Made by a program: the position numbers and the translations under genes
Notes under the pieces: generated by a model
Databases searched by the model: none
Seen by the model: only the letters and a program-made list of their open reading frames with translations
What the model was told of the DNA's origin: nothing
Assembly: GCF_026626335.1 (NCBI RefSeq)
Contig: NZ_JAPNTZ010000002.1
Span: forward strand, 248,001-312,000
Origin: Paractinoplanes pyxinae
Lineage (GTDB): Bacteria > Actinomycetota > Actinomycetes > Mycobacteriales > Micromonosporaceae
Direction: 5' to 3'
Length of the DNA: 64,000 nucleotides
Shown here: positions 26,318-34,683 of the stretch, one piece after another
Layout: each line of letters opens with the position of its first letter
Numbering within the stretch: the stretch's first letter is position 1

Positions 26318-28201
26318 GTGGGTACGCCCCCGGAGCCATCGCACACCCTGGCCCCCGGCCGTCTCGGCGCGGCCGCCGTCACGTTCTTCGCGCTGGCGGC
26401 GACCGCACCGATCGCCGTTCTGATCACCGTCGTGCCCGCCGCCTACGCCACCGGCGGCGGGGCTCTGGTTCCGCTGAGCTTCGTGGCCCTCGGCGTCATC
26501 CTCGTTCTCTTCTCGGCCGGTTACGCGGCCATGGCCAACCGCGCGCCCTTCGCCGGTGCGATGTACACGTACGTCGCACGCGGGCTGGGCCGCCCGGCCG
26601 GTGCGGGCGCCGCGTGGCTCGCCCTCGCCTGCTACCAGGCCATTCAGCTCGGGCTGTACGGCCTGGTCGGTGCGGCCGCGGCGCCCCTGCTACGCAGCTG
26701 GTTCGACGTGACCGCCGACTGGTGGCTGGTCGCCGCCGGGTGCTGGCTGGTGGTCGCGCTGTGCGGCACGATCCGGGCCGAGATCGCCGGCGGCCTCGTC
26801 GCGCTGCTGGTGCTGGTCGAGGTGGCCGTCGCGGCCGGGTTCGCGACGGCCAACGTGCTCGACCCGGCCGGCGGGCAGCTCGTCGCCGACAGCGTGCTGC
26901 CGTCCACTGTCGACCTGCCTGCGCTCGGCCTGCTGCTGGCGGTGGGGGTGCTGGCGTTCGCCGGGTTCGAGACCACCGGCCCGTACGCCGAGGAAGCCAT
27001 CCGCCCCCGTCGGGACCCCGGCCTGGCCACGTACGCCACGGTGGCCGTCTTCGCAATCGTGCTGGCCGGCGCCTCGTGGTCGCTCAGCGCGGCGGCCGGA
27101 CCCGACCGGATAACCGATCTCTCCCGATCCCGCGGCTCCGAGCTGCTGTTCGAGCTGGCCGGGGCCCGGCTCGCGCCGTGGGCGGTCACGCTCGGCCGGT
27201 TGGTGCTGCTCACCGCGCTGATCGCGGCGATTCTGGCGTTGCATCAGACCATGTCGCGCTACCTGTTCGCGCTGGGGCGGGAAAGGGTGCTGCCGGCCGG
27301 GCTGGGGCGCACGTCCCGGCGTACGCACGCACCCCGCGCCGCCTCGCTGACCCAGACGGCCGTGACCGCACTGTTCCTGGCGGCCGCGGCGACCAACGTC
27401 GCCGACGCCCCGGTGACCGGGCGGCGCCTCATGATCGCGGGCGGGCTCGGCCTGCTGGTGTTGCTGATCCTCACCTCGCTGGCGGCGTTGCTGCACCTCA
27501 ACCGCGTGCCGAACGGCGAGGACGCGTTCACCCGCTTCGTCGCGCCGGTGTTGTCGACGGTGGCTCTGGGCGCCGTGGCGTATCTCGCGTTCCGGGATCT
27601 CGCCCTGCTGCTCGGCGTGCCGGGCGGCTCGGCGTTGCGCTGGATCGTGCCGGCGGGGTTGGCTGTCGTGGCCGGCTTGGGCGTGCTGCACGCGCTGGTC
27701 CTGCGCGGGGCGCGGCCGGTGATCTACGCCGGCATCGGCCAGGGCGGCGTCCCGGTGGTGATCACGCCCGTGGCGCCGCCGGCACCGCGCCGTCCGTTGG
27801 ACGAGCGCCGCCCCTTGCCGGAGCGGCGGCCGTCGGACGAACACGGGCTTTCGTCGGCCGATCCCGGCTTGGAGCGGCCGCCGGGCGAGCCTGGGCGGTC
27901 GCCGGACGAGCCAGGACGATCGCCGGACGAGCTTGGGTGGTTGCGCGACGAGCCTGGACGGTCGCCTGACGAGCTTGGGCCGTTGCTCGACGAGCCTGGA
28001 CGTTCGCCCGGTGGGCCCGGACGGTCGCCCGACGAGCTTGAGCGGTCGCTCAACGAGCCCGACCTGTCGCCGGACGAGCCTGGGCGGTCGCTCGACGAGC
28101 CGGATCGGCCGGGCGGGCCGGAGCAGCCGTCCGCGCAGCCGGGGCCGCGTCGCCCGCCGCGAGAGCCGGGCGCGCACCGGCCCGAGCGAGTGCAGCGCTG
28201 A
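26318..28201 (+). CDS. APC-family amino-acid permease with heptapeptide-repeat tail
   Basis: 627 aa from GTG 26318; a longer frame to 26264 exists but begins poorly. Residues 1-470 are a standard amino acid-polyamine-organocation transporter with about 12 membrane segments (SHTLAPGRLGAAAVTFFALA at the start, LAFAGFETTGPYAEEA in the middle). After the last segment a cytosolic tail of about 150 residues is added, holding eleven tandem heptapeptides of the RSPDEPG type (residues 520-596). Ordinary APC permeases end soon after the last helix, so the tail is unusual. The toxin-like gene starts 1 bp after its stop. Confidence 0.85.
   Translation: MGTPPEPSHTLAPGRLGAAAVTFFALAATAPIAVLITVVPAAYATGGGALVPLSFVALGVILVLFSAGYAAMANRAPFAGAMYTYVARGLGRPAGAGAAWLALACYQAIQLGLYGLVGAAAAPLLRSWFDVTADWWLVAAGCWLVVALCGTIRAEIAGGLVALLVLVEVAVAAGFATANVLDPAGGQLVADSVLPSTVDLPALGLLLAVGVLAFAGFETTGPYAEEAIRPRRDPGLATYATVAVFAIVLAGASWSLSAAAGPDRITDLSRSRGSELLFELAGARLAPWAVTLGRLVLLTALIAAILALHQTMSRYLFALGRERVLPAGLGRTSRRTHAPRAASLTQTAVTALFLAAAATNVADAPVTGRRLMIAGGLGLLVLLILTSLAALLHLNRVPNGEDAFTRFVAPVLSTVALGAVAYLAFRDLALLLGVPGGSALRWIVPAGLAVVAGLGVLHALVLRGARPVIYAGIGQGGVPVVITPVAPPAPRRPLDERRPLPERRPSDEHGLSSADPGLERPPGEPGRSPDEPGRSPDELGWLRDEPGRSPDELGPLLDEPGRSPGGPGRSPDELERSLNEPDLSPDEPGRSLDEPDRPGGPEQPSAQPGPRRPPREPGAHRPERVQR
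27875..28105 (+). repeat. Eleven 21-bp tandem repeats inside permease gene
   Basis: Exactly 231 bp made of eleven in-frame 21-bp units with no indels. The consensus codes RSPDEPG; variants include RSPDELG, WLRDEPG, PLLDEPG, RSPGGPG, RSLNEPD and LSPDEPG. Aspartate-glutamate at positions 4-5 is the most constant part. This is a coding minisatellite giving an acidic, proline-rich, probably disordered tail. Confidence 0.9.
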
Positions 28202-28202
28202 C

Positions 28203-28991
28203 ATGCGCGCGCCGGATCTGCCACCCCAACGGGAACCGATCCGTGCGCGCGAGATGGGCGCGGTGCGACCGGCGGCCGAGCGGGAACTGATCCGTGCGCG
28301 CGAGGCGGGTGCGGTGCGACCGGCTCCGGAGCGGGATCGGGTGCGGGCGCTCGGCATGGATCCGGCCACCGGCCGCTACCGGCACAACGAGGCCGTGACC
28401 GCCGTCCGCATCGAGATCGAATTGGGCGTACGCCTGACCCGAGCCGCCCCCGGCTGCCGGGCCGACTGGTTCGACCAGGGCGGACGCTCGTACGACGCGG
28501 TGGGCCCGTTCGCGGCGCACCGGTTCGAACGGCAGTGGGCACGGTTCTCGCAGCAGATCGTGCTGCACCTGAAGAAAGCCGACCTGGTTCCGGTGGACGT
28601 CTCGCAGTTCACCGCCGACCAGGTGGCGAAGGTGGAAAAGTTCGTGGCGGAGCAGGGCTTGGCACCGCGGGTCTTCATCCTGGGACGGCGACAATGGCGG
28701 CTCTCATCATGGTCCGGCAAGGGCGGGACTGGCAGGCGACGGGCGGGCTCTTCGAGTGGACGCTGGAATACCTCATCCCGCGCCTCGACGACCGGAAGAC
28801 CGCGGACTGGCTCCGCATGGTCGTCGCCGAGAACCTCGGCAGCCTCTGGCTTCCCGACCTGCCCGACGCCGGCCGGGCGCAGATCTTCGCGCTGCTGCGT
28901 TCGGACCTGGTCGCGGCCGCCCGCCGCGAACTTCCGGAGGGGCCGGCCAAGAGTGACGCCATCGCCCAGCTGGGAGAGCTGGTCGCGCTGA
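28203..28991 (+). CDS. Putative polymorphic-toxin-like nuclease domain protein, apparent stop-codon loss
   Basis: 262 aa as open; ATG 28203 lies 1 bp after the permease stop. Residues 1-55 are charged, with two 17-residue repeats (RELIRAREAGAVRPAPE type). Residues about 58-161 are globular: TAVRIEIELGVRLTRA, DWFDQGGRSYDAVG, then FSQQIVLHLKKADLVPVDVS and a final VEKFVAEQGLAPRVFILG. This resembles C-terminal toxin domains of contact-dependent or polymorphic toxins that end at such a valine-rich strand; from memory, not searched. After ILG the frame continues through CGA (28689) instead of a TGA and shadows the small downstream gene for 100 codons of low-complexity sequence. I infer that the original stop was lost, or that 28689 is a sequence error. 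Confidence 0.55.
   Translation: MRAPDLPPQREPIRAREMGAVRPAAERELIRAREAGAVRPAPERDRVRALGMDPATGRYRHNEAVTAVRIEIELGVRLTRAAPGCRADWFDQGGRSYDAVGPFAAHRFERQWARFSQQIVLHLKKADLVPVDVSQFTADQVAKVEKFVAEQGLAPRVFILGRRQWRLSSWSGKGGTGRRRAGSSSGRWNTSSRASTTGRPRTGSAWSSPRTSAASGFPTCPTPAGRRSSRCCVRTWSRPPAANFRRGRPRVTPSPSWESWSR
28230..28331 (+). repeat. Two 51-bp tandem repeats at the start of the toxin-like gene
   Basis: Units 28230-28280 and 28281-28331 code REPIRAREMGAVRPAAE and RELIRAREAGAVRPAPE; a partial third copy (RDRVRALG) follows. They lie about 125 bp after the end of the 21-bp array in the permease, so this short stretch holds two unrelated expanded repeats. Confidence 0.85.
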
Positions 28992-29014
28992 CCTGGCTGG
29001 AGGACGGCCGCTAG
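28694..29014 (+). CDS. Small protein, candidate immunity partner
   Basis: 106 aa from ATG 28694, wholly inside the extended toxin frame but in a different frame, and starting 2 nt after the CGA codon that should be the toxin's stop. The composition is that of a folded soluble protein (RDWQATGGLFEWTLEYLIP, WLRMVVAENLGSLWLPDLP, LGELVALTWLEDGR), helical and acidic. Size, position and coupling fit an immunity protein, but I recognise no family. Its TAG stop shares the CTAG at 29011-29014 with the stop of the opposing gene. Confidence 0.65.
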   Translation: MAALIMVRQGRDWQATGGLFEWTLEYLIPRLDDRKTADWLRMVVAENLGSLWLPDLPDAGRAQIFALLRSDLVAAARRELPEGPAKSDAIAQLGELVALTWLEDGR

Positions 29015-29517
29015 GCGAAGAACTCCTGGATCTGGGTGAGCGTCAGATAGCCCTGCACCTCGGGCTCCTGGGTCGGCTCGGGCAGGCGCTTGGCGGTGAC
29101 GGGCACGTCCGGTACGTCGCGGGGCGGGCACGGCATGGGCGGGGTGGGCGGCAGTGCGGGCAGCGTGAGGGCCTGGCGGATCACCTCGAACATGGCCCGC
29201 ACCTCGTCGGCCGCGGTCCGTTCGGCGGTGGCCGTGCCGGTCGGCAGCGCGCAGGTGAAGTTGGCCTGCAGCCGGTCGTCGAGCCGGCGGATGTCGGCGC
29301 TGGGCCGCAGGTGGTCGAGCTTGCCCTCGGCGACGATGCCCAGTTCACAGGCGGTCAGGCCGGACTGGCGCCACCAGGATCGCCAGCGCGGGTCGGCGTC
29401 CAGGGTCAGCGCGACGTGCTGCAGGGCGATCACGTACTCGCGCGGGGCGTGGCCGCCGCGGGTGGTGGTGCCCAGGTGCGGGTGCAGCCAGAAGAAGTGC
29501 TCCGCGGCGTCGGCCAT
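29011..29517 (-). CDS. Hypothetical protein
   Basis: 168 aa from ATG 29517; the longer open frame upstream runs into the MarR promoter and is rejected. It begins MADAAEHFFWLHPHLGTTTRG, has a WRSWWRQSGLTACELG segment, and a proline-rich linker (PALPPTPPMPCPPRDVP) before a short C-terminal YLTLTQIQEFF helix. No signal peptide or membrane segment; family not recognised. It is tail-to-tail with the immunity-like gene, sharing the CTAG stop overlap, and divergent from marR. Confidence 0.7.
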   Translation of the reverse strand: MADAAEHFFWLHPHLGTTTRGGHAPREYVIALQHVALTLDADPRWRSWWRQSGLTACELGIVAEGKLDHLRPSADIRRLDDRLQANFTCALPTGTATAERTAADEVRAMFEVIRQALTLPALPPTPPMPCPPRDVPDVPVTAKRLPEPTQEPEVQGYLTLTQIQEFFA

Positions 29518-29616
29518 TTCTGCATGGTGACATTTCGGTCGTGCGCCGGTCAGCTGGAAGGCCCCGCACGTACGGGCGAATTCCGCCGTACATAAGCTGG
29601 TGATATAAGTTGGGGT

Positions 29617-30075
29617 GTGCAGCCTGCCATCACCGAGCAGTCCATGTCGGCCGGGGACGCGGCCGTCGCCGCCGGATTCGAGCGGTTCTACGAGACGCTT
29701 CGCCGGTTGACCCCGCGCGGCCCGCTCAGCCTGACCGCCGCCTCGACGCTGCGCCGCCTCGAGCGCTCCGGCCCGCACCGGCTCTGCGAGCTCTACGCGC
29801 CCGAGGGGATCAGCCAGCCCGCCATGACCCAGCTGGTCACCCGGCTCGAGAAGGAGGGGCTGGCCGAGCGCACGAGCGACCCGAACGACGGGCGGGCCGT
29901 GGTCGTGAGCATCACCGAGGCCGGGCGCGAGGCGGTGGCTCACCGCCGTGAGGTGCGGGCCTCGGCGTTGTCCGAGCTGTTGCACGGGCTCACGCCCGAG
30001 CAGTACGAGACCGTCGTCGCCGCTCTGCCCGCTCTGGAACGGCTCAGCGACCTCGCGGCCGACCGCGCTTCTTAG
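29617..30075 (+). CDS. MarR-family transcriptional regulator
   Basis: 152 aa from GTG 29617. Winged-helix with [42 protein letters not shown], the MarR recognition helix and wing (DPNDGR). A TATAAG box at 29604-29609 lies 7 nt before the start, suggesting a leaderless mRNA. The 8-mer ATATAAGT occurs at 29603-29610 and again at 30130-30137 before the MFS gene, consistent with a shared regulatory signal. The MFS pump follows by 71 bp and is probably its target. Confidence 0.92.
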   Translation: MQPAITEQSMSAGDAAVAAGFERFYETLRRLTPRGPLSLTAASTLRRLERSGPHRLCELYAPEGISQPAMTQLVTRLEKEGLAERTSDPNDGRAVVVSITEAGREAVAHRREVRASALSELLHGLTPEQYETVVAALPALERLSDLAADRAS

Positions 30076-30146
30076 CAAGCCGCGGTTCGCCGGCCGGGAG
30101 CAGCACGCCTGCCGCTGCCCGAAATGTCCATATAAGTGAAGAGGAG

Positions 30147-31910
30147 ATGAGCCGCGTGCTGTCCGTGGATCATCCGCGTTACAAGTGGATCGCCCTGTCC
30201 AACACGACGCTGGGCACCCTGCTGGCGACGATCAACGCGTCGATCGTGCTGATCTCGCTCCCGGCCATCTTCAAGGGCATTCACGTCGACCCGCTGCAGC
30301 CCGGCAACGTCAGCTACCTGCTCTGGATGCTGATCGGCTACATGCTGGTCACGGCCGTGCTGGTGGTCACGCTGGGCCGGCTCGGCGACATGTACGGGCG
30401 GGTCCGCATCTACAACGCCGGCTTCGCGATCTTCACGCTCACCTCGATCATCCTGTCGCTCGACCCGTTCGACGGCGGGGGCGGCGCGCTGTGGCTGATC
30501 GGCTGGCGCGTGCTGCAGGCGGTCGGCGGCGCGATGCTGATGGCCAACTCGGCCGCGATCATCACCGACGCCTTCTCGGCCGAGCAGCGCGGCATGGCGC
30601 TCGGGGTCAACATCGTCTCGGCGCTGGCCGGCTCGTTCATCGGGCTGGTGGCCGGGGGAGTGCTCGCCGAATGGGACTGGCGCTCGATCTTCTGGGTCAA
30701 CATCCCGCTCGGGTTGCTGGGGACTGTGTGGGCCTACCGCTCGCTGCACGACACCGGCGTACGGCGGAAAGCCAAGATCGACTGGTGGGGCAACGCCACC
30801 TTCGCGATCGGGCTCACGGCCGTGCTGGCGGCTATCACGTACGGCATTCAGCCTTACGGCGGCCACGCGATGGGCTGGACCAATCCGTGGGTGCTGAGCG
30901 GCCTGATCGGCGGCGCGCTGGTGCTCGTCGCGTTCGGGCTGATCGAGGCCCGGGTCGCCGAGCCCATGTTCCCGCTCGCCCTGTTCAGGAACGCGGCCTT
31001 CACCAGCGGCAACGCGGCCAACCTGCTGGCCAGCGTGGCCCGCGGCGGCCTCCAGTTCATGCTGATCATCTGGTTGCAGGGCATCTGGCTGCCGCTGCAC
31101 GGTTACTCGTACGAGTCGACGCCGCTCTGGGCGGGCATCTATCTGGTGCCGATGACGATCGGGTTCCTGGCCGCGGGCCCGGTGGCGGGCTGGCTCTGCG
31201 ACCGGTTCGGCCCTCGCCCGTTCGCGTCGGGCGGGCTGCTGGTGATGGCCCTGTCGTTCCTCGGCCTGCTGCTGTTGCCGGGCGACTTCAACTACGCGGT
31301 GTTCGCCGTGCTGATCTTCATCAACGGCGTCGGCGGCGGCCTGTTCGCGGCGCCCAACACGTCGCTGATCATGTCGAGCGTGCCCGCCACCATGCGCGGC
31401 GCCGCCTCGGGCATGCGGGCCACCTTCCAGAACGCGGGCCAGGTGCTCTCGATCGGCGTCTTCTTCTCGCTGATGGTGGCCGGTCTGGCCGACCACCTGC
31501 CGGGTGCGCTGAGCAGCGGCCTGACCGGCCAAGGTGTGCCGGCCCAGACGGCCTCGGCGATCGCCGCGCTACCGCCGGTGGGCACGCTGTTCGCGGCCTT
31601 CCTGGGCTACAACCCGATCGGCGAACTGCTGGGACCGCAGGTGCTGGCCGCCCTGCCGCCGGGCAACGCGGACCGCCTCACCGGTCTGGAGTTCTTCCCC
31701 CAGCTGATCTCCGACCCGTTCCACAGCGGCCTGGTGATCGTCTTCTGGCTGGCCATCGCCATGGCCGTCGTCGGCGCGCTGGCCTCCCTGGTCAAGGGCA
31801 AGCCGGCCCCGACCTCGGACTACGTCGTGCACGAGTCCGAGGTGCAGGCCGAACTCGGCGCCCAGCCGCTCTCACCGGCCACGGGAGTCGCCGAGCCCCT
31901 CAAGCCCTGA
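30147..31910 (+). CDS. MFS drug-efflux-type transporter (DHA2, 14 segments)
   Basis: 587 aa. DHA2/EmrB-QacA family with about 14 membrane segments; motif [19 protein letters not shown] after segment 2, and [25 protein letters not shown], motif C-like. The ATG at 30147 follows directly on GAGGAG, so GTG 30156, 9 nt from that site, may be the real start. It is preceded by marR, which is likely to repress it. Its 3' end overlaps the convergent XRE regulator gene by 39 bp. Confidence 0.92.
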   Translation: MSRVLSVDHPRYKWIALSNTTLGTLLATINASIVLISLPAIFKGIHVDPLQPGNVSYLLWMLIGYMLVTAVLVVTLGRLGDMYGRVRIYNAGFAIFTLTSIILSLDPFDGGGGALWLIGWRVLQAVGGAMLMANSAAIITDAFSAEQRGMALGVNIVSALAGSFIGLVAGGVLAEWDWRSIFWVNIPLGLLGTVWAYRSLHDTGVRRKAKIDWWGNATFAIGLTAVLAAITYGIQPYGGHAMGWTNPWVLSGLIGGALVLVAFGLIEARVAEPMFPLALFRNAAFTSGNAANLLASVARGGLQFMLIIWLQGIWLPLHGYSYESTPLWAGIYLVPMTIGFLAAGPVAGWLCDRFGPRPFASGGLLVMALSFLGLLLLPGDFNYAVFAVLIFINGVGGGLFAAPNTSLIMSSVPATMRGAASGMRATFQNAGQVLSIGVFFSLMVAGLADHLPGALSSGLTGQGVPAQTASAIAALPPVGTLFAAFLGYNPIGELLGPQVLAALPPGNADRLTGLEFFPQLISDPFHSGLVIVFWLAIAMAVVGALASLVKGKPAPTSDYVVHESEVQAELGAQPLSPATGVAEPLKP

Positions 31911-32741
31911 GCTCATCTCTTGCAAGCCGATGGTGGCGAGCAGGTCGAGTTTGCCCCGCGCGTCGGTGCCCGGCCGCGGGGTGCTCACCACCAGGCGCAG
32001 GTCGGTGCCCTGGGTGGTCAGCACATTCGAGTCAATCGGGATGTCACCGACCTCGGGGTGCACGACGGTCTTGCTCGCGGTCTCGTGCTCGGCCACGGCC
32101 CGCAACTCCCACAGCTGCCGGAAGCGGTCGGTGCGGACGAGCCGGGCGATCAGAGCGACCAGGCCGGGATCGCCGGGATACCGGCCGGTGGTCGAACGCA
32201 GGTCGGCCACCAGCGACGTCTCGAAGTCGGCGCGCTCGGCCGCGGTCTGGCGGACTCGTGAGAAGCCACCCTCGAACTGGCTGATCAGCGCGCTGCGGGC
32301 CGCCTCGGGCAGCCGCGTCGGATCGCCGAACGTGGCCGCGAACAACGGATTCCAGTGCAGCAGCTGCCAGGTGGCGTCGTAGACCCCGACCGGGCTGCCG
32401 GCCAGCTGATCCACTATCCGGTGCACGCTGCCCGGCACCAGACGCGGCACCCGTCCCGGACCGGCGGCATGCCCGGCCAAGCGCATCAAGTGAGCCTGCT
32501 CGTCGTCCGACAGCTGCAACGCGCGGGCCAGCGCCGCGCAGACCTGGGCCGACGGAGTGGCCGCCTTCCCCTGTTCCAGCCGGACCACGTACTCGACCGA
32601 GATGCCGGCCAGCAGGGCCAGCTCCGACCGCCGCAGACCGGCCACCCGCCGCGGCGCGTGGTGAGCGAGCCCCACGGCGGCCGGATCAAGCCGGTCTCGC
32701 CAGGCCCGCAGCGCCGCACCGAGGTCACTCATGCCGTCCAT
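31872..32741 (-). CDS. XRE-type regulator with MmyB-like ligand domain
   Basis: 289 aa from ATG 32741 (or 32732, 286 aa). The N-terminal helix-turn-helix is [27 protein letters not shown]; the long C-terminal part ([22 protein letters not shown] and later [18 protein letters not shown]) is the MmyB-like ligand domain of actinobacterial regulators that bind fatty acids or aromatic ligands. It is divergent from an aldo-keto reductase, and an inverted repeat at 32766-32786 lies between them. The 3' end overlaps the MFS gene by 39 bp on the opposite strand. Confidence 0.92.
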   Translation of the reverse strand: MDGMSDLGAALRAWRDRLDPAAVGLAHHAPRRVAGLRRSELALLAGISVEYVVRLEQGKAATPSAQVCAALARALQLSDDEQAHLMRLAGHAAGPGRVPRLVPGSVHRIVDQLAGSPVGVYDATWQLLHWNPLFAATFGDPTRLPEAARSALISQFEGGFSRVRQTAAERADFETSLVADLRSTTGRYPGDPGLVALIARLVRTDRFRQLWELRAVAEHETASKTVVHPEVGDIPIDSNVLTTQGTDLRLVVSTPRPGTDARGKLDLLATIGLQEMSSGLEGLGDSRGR

Positions 32742-32765
32742 GGTCGCGCGGCCGTCCGGCCCGTG

Positions 32766-32786
32766 GGTGGTACAGGCTTTACCACC
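32766..32786. promoter_or_regulatory. Inverted-repeat operator between XRE regulator and aldo-keto reductase
   Basis: Perfect 7-bp arms GGTGGTA and TACCACC separated by CAGGCTT, total 21 bp, centred in the 93-bp divergent gap. Position and symmetry fit a binding site for the neighbouring dimeric regulator, controlling itself and the reductase. Confidence 0.65.
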
Positions 32787-32834
32787 ACATCCGTTGGCTC
32801 CCGTTGCCGTCGCCGCGGGCGCAGGCTGGTAACC

Positions 32835-33665
32835 ATGAACAACACCGTCACGCTCGCCGAAGACCTGACCCTGACCCGCATCGGCTTCGGCGCGATGCAA
32901 CTGGCCGGCCCCAACGCGTTCGGCCCGCCCCGCGACCGCGCCGCGGCGATCCGGGTGCTGCGTGAGGCCGTCGAGCTGGGCGTCACCCACCTGGACACCA
33001 GCGACTACTACGGGCCCTTCGTGACCAACGAGATCATCAGGGAGGCCCTGCACCCGTACCCGTCGGACCTGCGAATCGTCACCAAGGTCGGCTTCCGGCG
33101 CGGAGCCGACGGCAGCTGGAACCCGGCCCAGGACGACCTGCGGAAACAGGTCGAATCGAACCTCGAGCACCTCGGCCTGGACGCACTGGACGCCGTGAAC
33201 CTCCGCGTCGCGGGCCCCGGCTCGCTGGCCCGGGCCTTCGACGAGCTGGCCGGCCTGCGGGCCGAGGGACTGATCCGGCACCTCGGCCTCTCCAACGTCA
33301 CCGCCGAGCAGGTCGCCGAGGCCCGCGCGATCGCACCGATCGTCTTCGTCCAGAACATGTACAACCTGGTGCTGCGGGGCGACGACCCCCTCATCGACAG
33401 CCTCGCGGCGGACGGCATCGGCTACGTGCCGTTCTTCCCGCTGGGCGGCTGGCGCCCGCTGCAGTCCACTGTGCTCGAAGAGGTGGCGGCATCGGTGGGA
33501 GCAACGCCGCAGCAGACCGCTCTGGCCTGGCTCCTGCAGCGAAGCCCGACCATCCTGCCGATCCCTGGCACGTCCTCTGTGGAGCACCTACGCGAGAACG
33601 TGGCCGCCGCCGACGTCGTCCTGCCCACGGCCGCCGTCGCCCGTCTCGACGCTTTGGCCGAGTGA
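32835..33665 (+). CDS. Aldo-keto reductase
   Basis: 276 aa from ATG 32835; a CAGGCT box 7 nt upstream suggests a leaderless message. AKR fold: catalytic aspartate and tyrosine in THLDTSDYYGPFVTNEI (D and Y near 53-58), lysine in RIVTKVGF near residue 80; the usual active-site histidine position reads AVNLRVAG near residue 121, without a histidine, as in some AKR subfamilies. PIPGTSSVEHLRENV near the C-terminus binds NADPH. Reduces carbonyl substrates; probably induced through the divergent XRE regulator. Confidence 0.92.
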   Translation: MNNTVTLAEDLTLTRIGFGAMQLAGPNAFGPPRDRAAAIRVLREAVELGVTHLDTSDYYGPFVTNEIIREALHPYPSDLRIVTKVGFRRGADGSWNPAQDDLRKQVESNLEHLGLDALDAVNLRVAGPGSLARAFDELAGLRAEGLIRHLGLSNVTAEQVAEARAIAPIVFVQNMYNLVLRGDDPLIDSLAADGIGYVPFFPLGGWRPLQSTVLEEVAASVGATPQQTALAWLLQRSPTILPIPGTSSVEHLRENVAAADVVLPTAAVARLDALAE

Positions 33666-33674
33666 CCCTGGCGC

Positions 33675-34559
33675 CTACGCGACCAGGAAGGCGGACACAC
33701 CCATGTCGGCGCCGACGATACGGGCGGTCTCGGCGGCGTGGGCGTTGAGCGACTCGACGGCTTCGCGCTGGGCGGGCGGGGCGACAACGGTCCGCAGTGG
33801 ACGCTTTCCGGCCGGCATCTCGACCAGGGCGACGATCGCATCGGAAACCGCCGTCGGGTCGCCGGGGTTCTCGGTCTGCCGCCCGGTCAGTTCACCGACA
33901 AAACTTCCAAACCCTTCCCCGTACGCGGTGAAGCGGGCGGCATCGGCGGGCAACACGGCATTGTTGCCGATGTTGGTCGGGTAGGGAGCGGCATCGACGA
34001 TGACCGACTCGACACCGAACGGCGCCAGTTCGTGGTGCCACGCCTCGGTCAGGCTGCCGAGGGCGGCCTTGCTCGCCGCGTACAGCCCCGAGTAGGGAAT
34101 CGTGACCCGGCTGGAGATCGAGCCGACCTGGATCAGCACGCCCTGACCTTGCTGCCGCAGCTGAGGCAGGGCGGCCCGGGCGACCCGCAGCGCGCCGAAG
34201 ACGTTCACGTCGAACTGGCGCTGCGCCTCCTCGGCGGTGAAGGCCTCGAGCGGGCCCGGGAAGATCCCGCCGGCGTTGTTCACCACCACGTCGAGGCGGC
34301 CCGCGGCCTCCATCACGGTCTCGACTGCCTTGTCGGCTGACGCCTGGTCGGTCACGTCGAGCTCGACAATTCGCAGGTCAAGGCGTTCGGCCGCCGCGAG
34401 CGCGGTCAGCTCGGCGGCCGCCTTGGCTCCCCGGCCGCCCACATCACGAAGGGCGGCGAACACCTGATGCCCGCGCCGGGCCAGCGCCTCCACGGTCAAC
34501 CGTCCGAAGCCCGAACTTGCACCTGTAACCAGCACGACCTGCCGAACGTTGCCGCTCAT
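33675..34559 (-). CDS. Short-chain dehydrogenase/reductase
   Basis: 294 aa from ATG 34559, with GGGAGAG just upstream; the longer frame is rejected because it reads through the promoter. Classical SDR: cofactor loop TGASSGFGR, NNAGG, catalytic serine in VGSISSRV, and YAASK with catalytic tyrosine and lysine near residues 155-160. The RHG-less NADP loop reads AALRDVGGRG. Convergent with the aldo-keto reductase (9 bp gap) and divergent from a TetR regulator, probably its repressor. Confidence 0.93.
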   Translation of the reverse strand: MSGNVRQVVLVTGASSGFGRLTVEALARRGHQVFAALRDVGGRGAKAAAELTALAAAERLDLRIVELDVTDQASADKAVETVMEAAGRLDVVVNNAGGIFPGPLEAFTAEEAQRQFDVNVFGALRVARAALPQLRQQGQGVLIQVGSISSRVTIPYSGLYAASKAALGSLTEAWHHELAPFGVESVIVDAAPYPTNIGNNAVLPADAARFTAYGEGFGSFVGELTGRQTENPGDPTAVSDAIVALVEMPAGKRPLRTVVAPPAQREAVESLNAHAAETARIVGADMGVSAFLVA

Positions 34560-34579
34560 GATCTCTCCCGTCGCAGTGA

Positions 34580-34650
34580 AACGGGGTGGCGCCCCGCTTA
34601 CCTCCGCTACGATATGGGGGACCGCCCCACTTGCCAACACGAAGTGGGGC
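34580..34650. promoter_or_regulatory. Divergent promoter with two inverted-repeat operators (SDR/TetR)
   Basis: Box 1 at 34580-34599 is the inverted repeat CGGGG/CCCCG flanked by AA and TT. Box 2 at 34624-34650 is GCCCCACTT and AAGTGGGGC, perfect 9-bp arms with a 9-nt spacer. Between them lie overlapping back-to-back -10 elements, TACGAT on the plus strand (34608-34613) and TATCGT on the minus strand. TetR-type autoregulation with repression of the SDR is the simplest reading. Confidence 0.65.
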
Positions 34651-34683
34651 ACCCCACCATTTCAACGCTTCGGAGGACCTGGC

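Noticed and set aside
27875..28105. Possible CRISPR array
   Set aside because: Units are contiguous without spacers and in frame with a coding sequence; it is a coding tandem repeat.
29518..30078. N-terminal extension of the hypothetical protein gene to 355 aa
   Set aside because: Would run antisense through marR and its promoter; ATG 29517 gives a compact protein.
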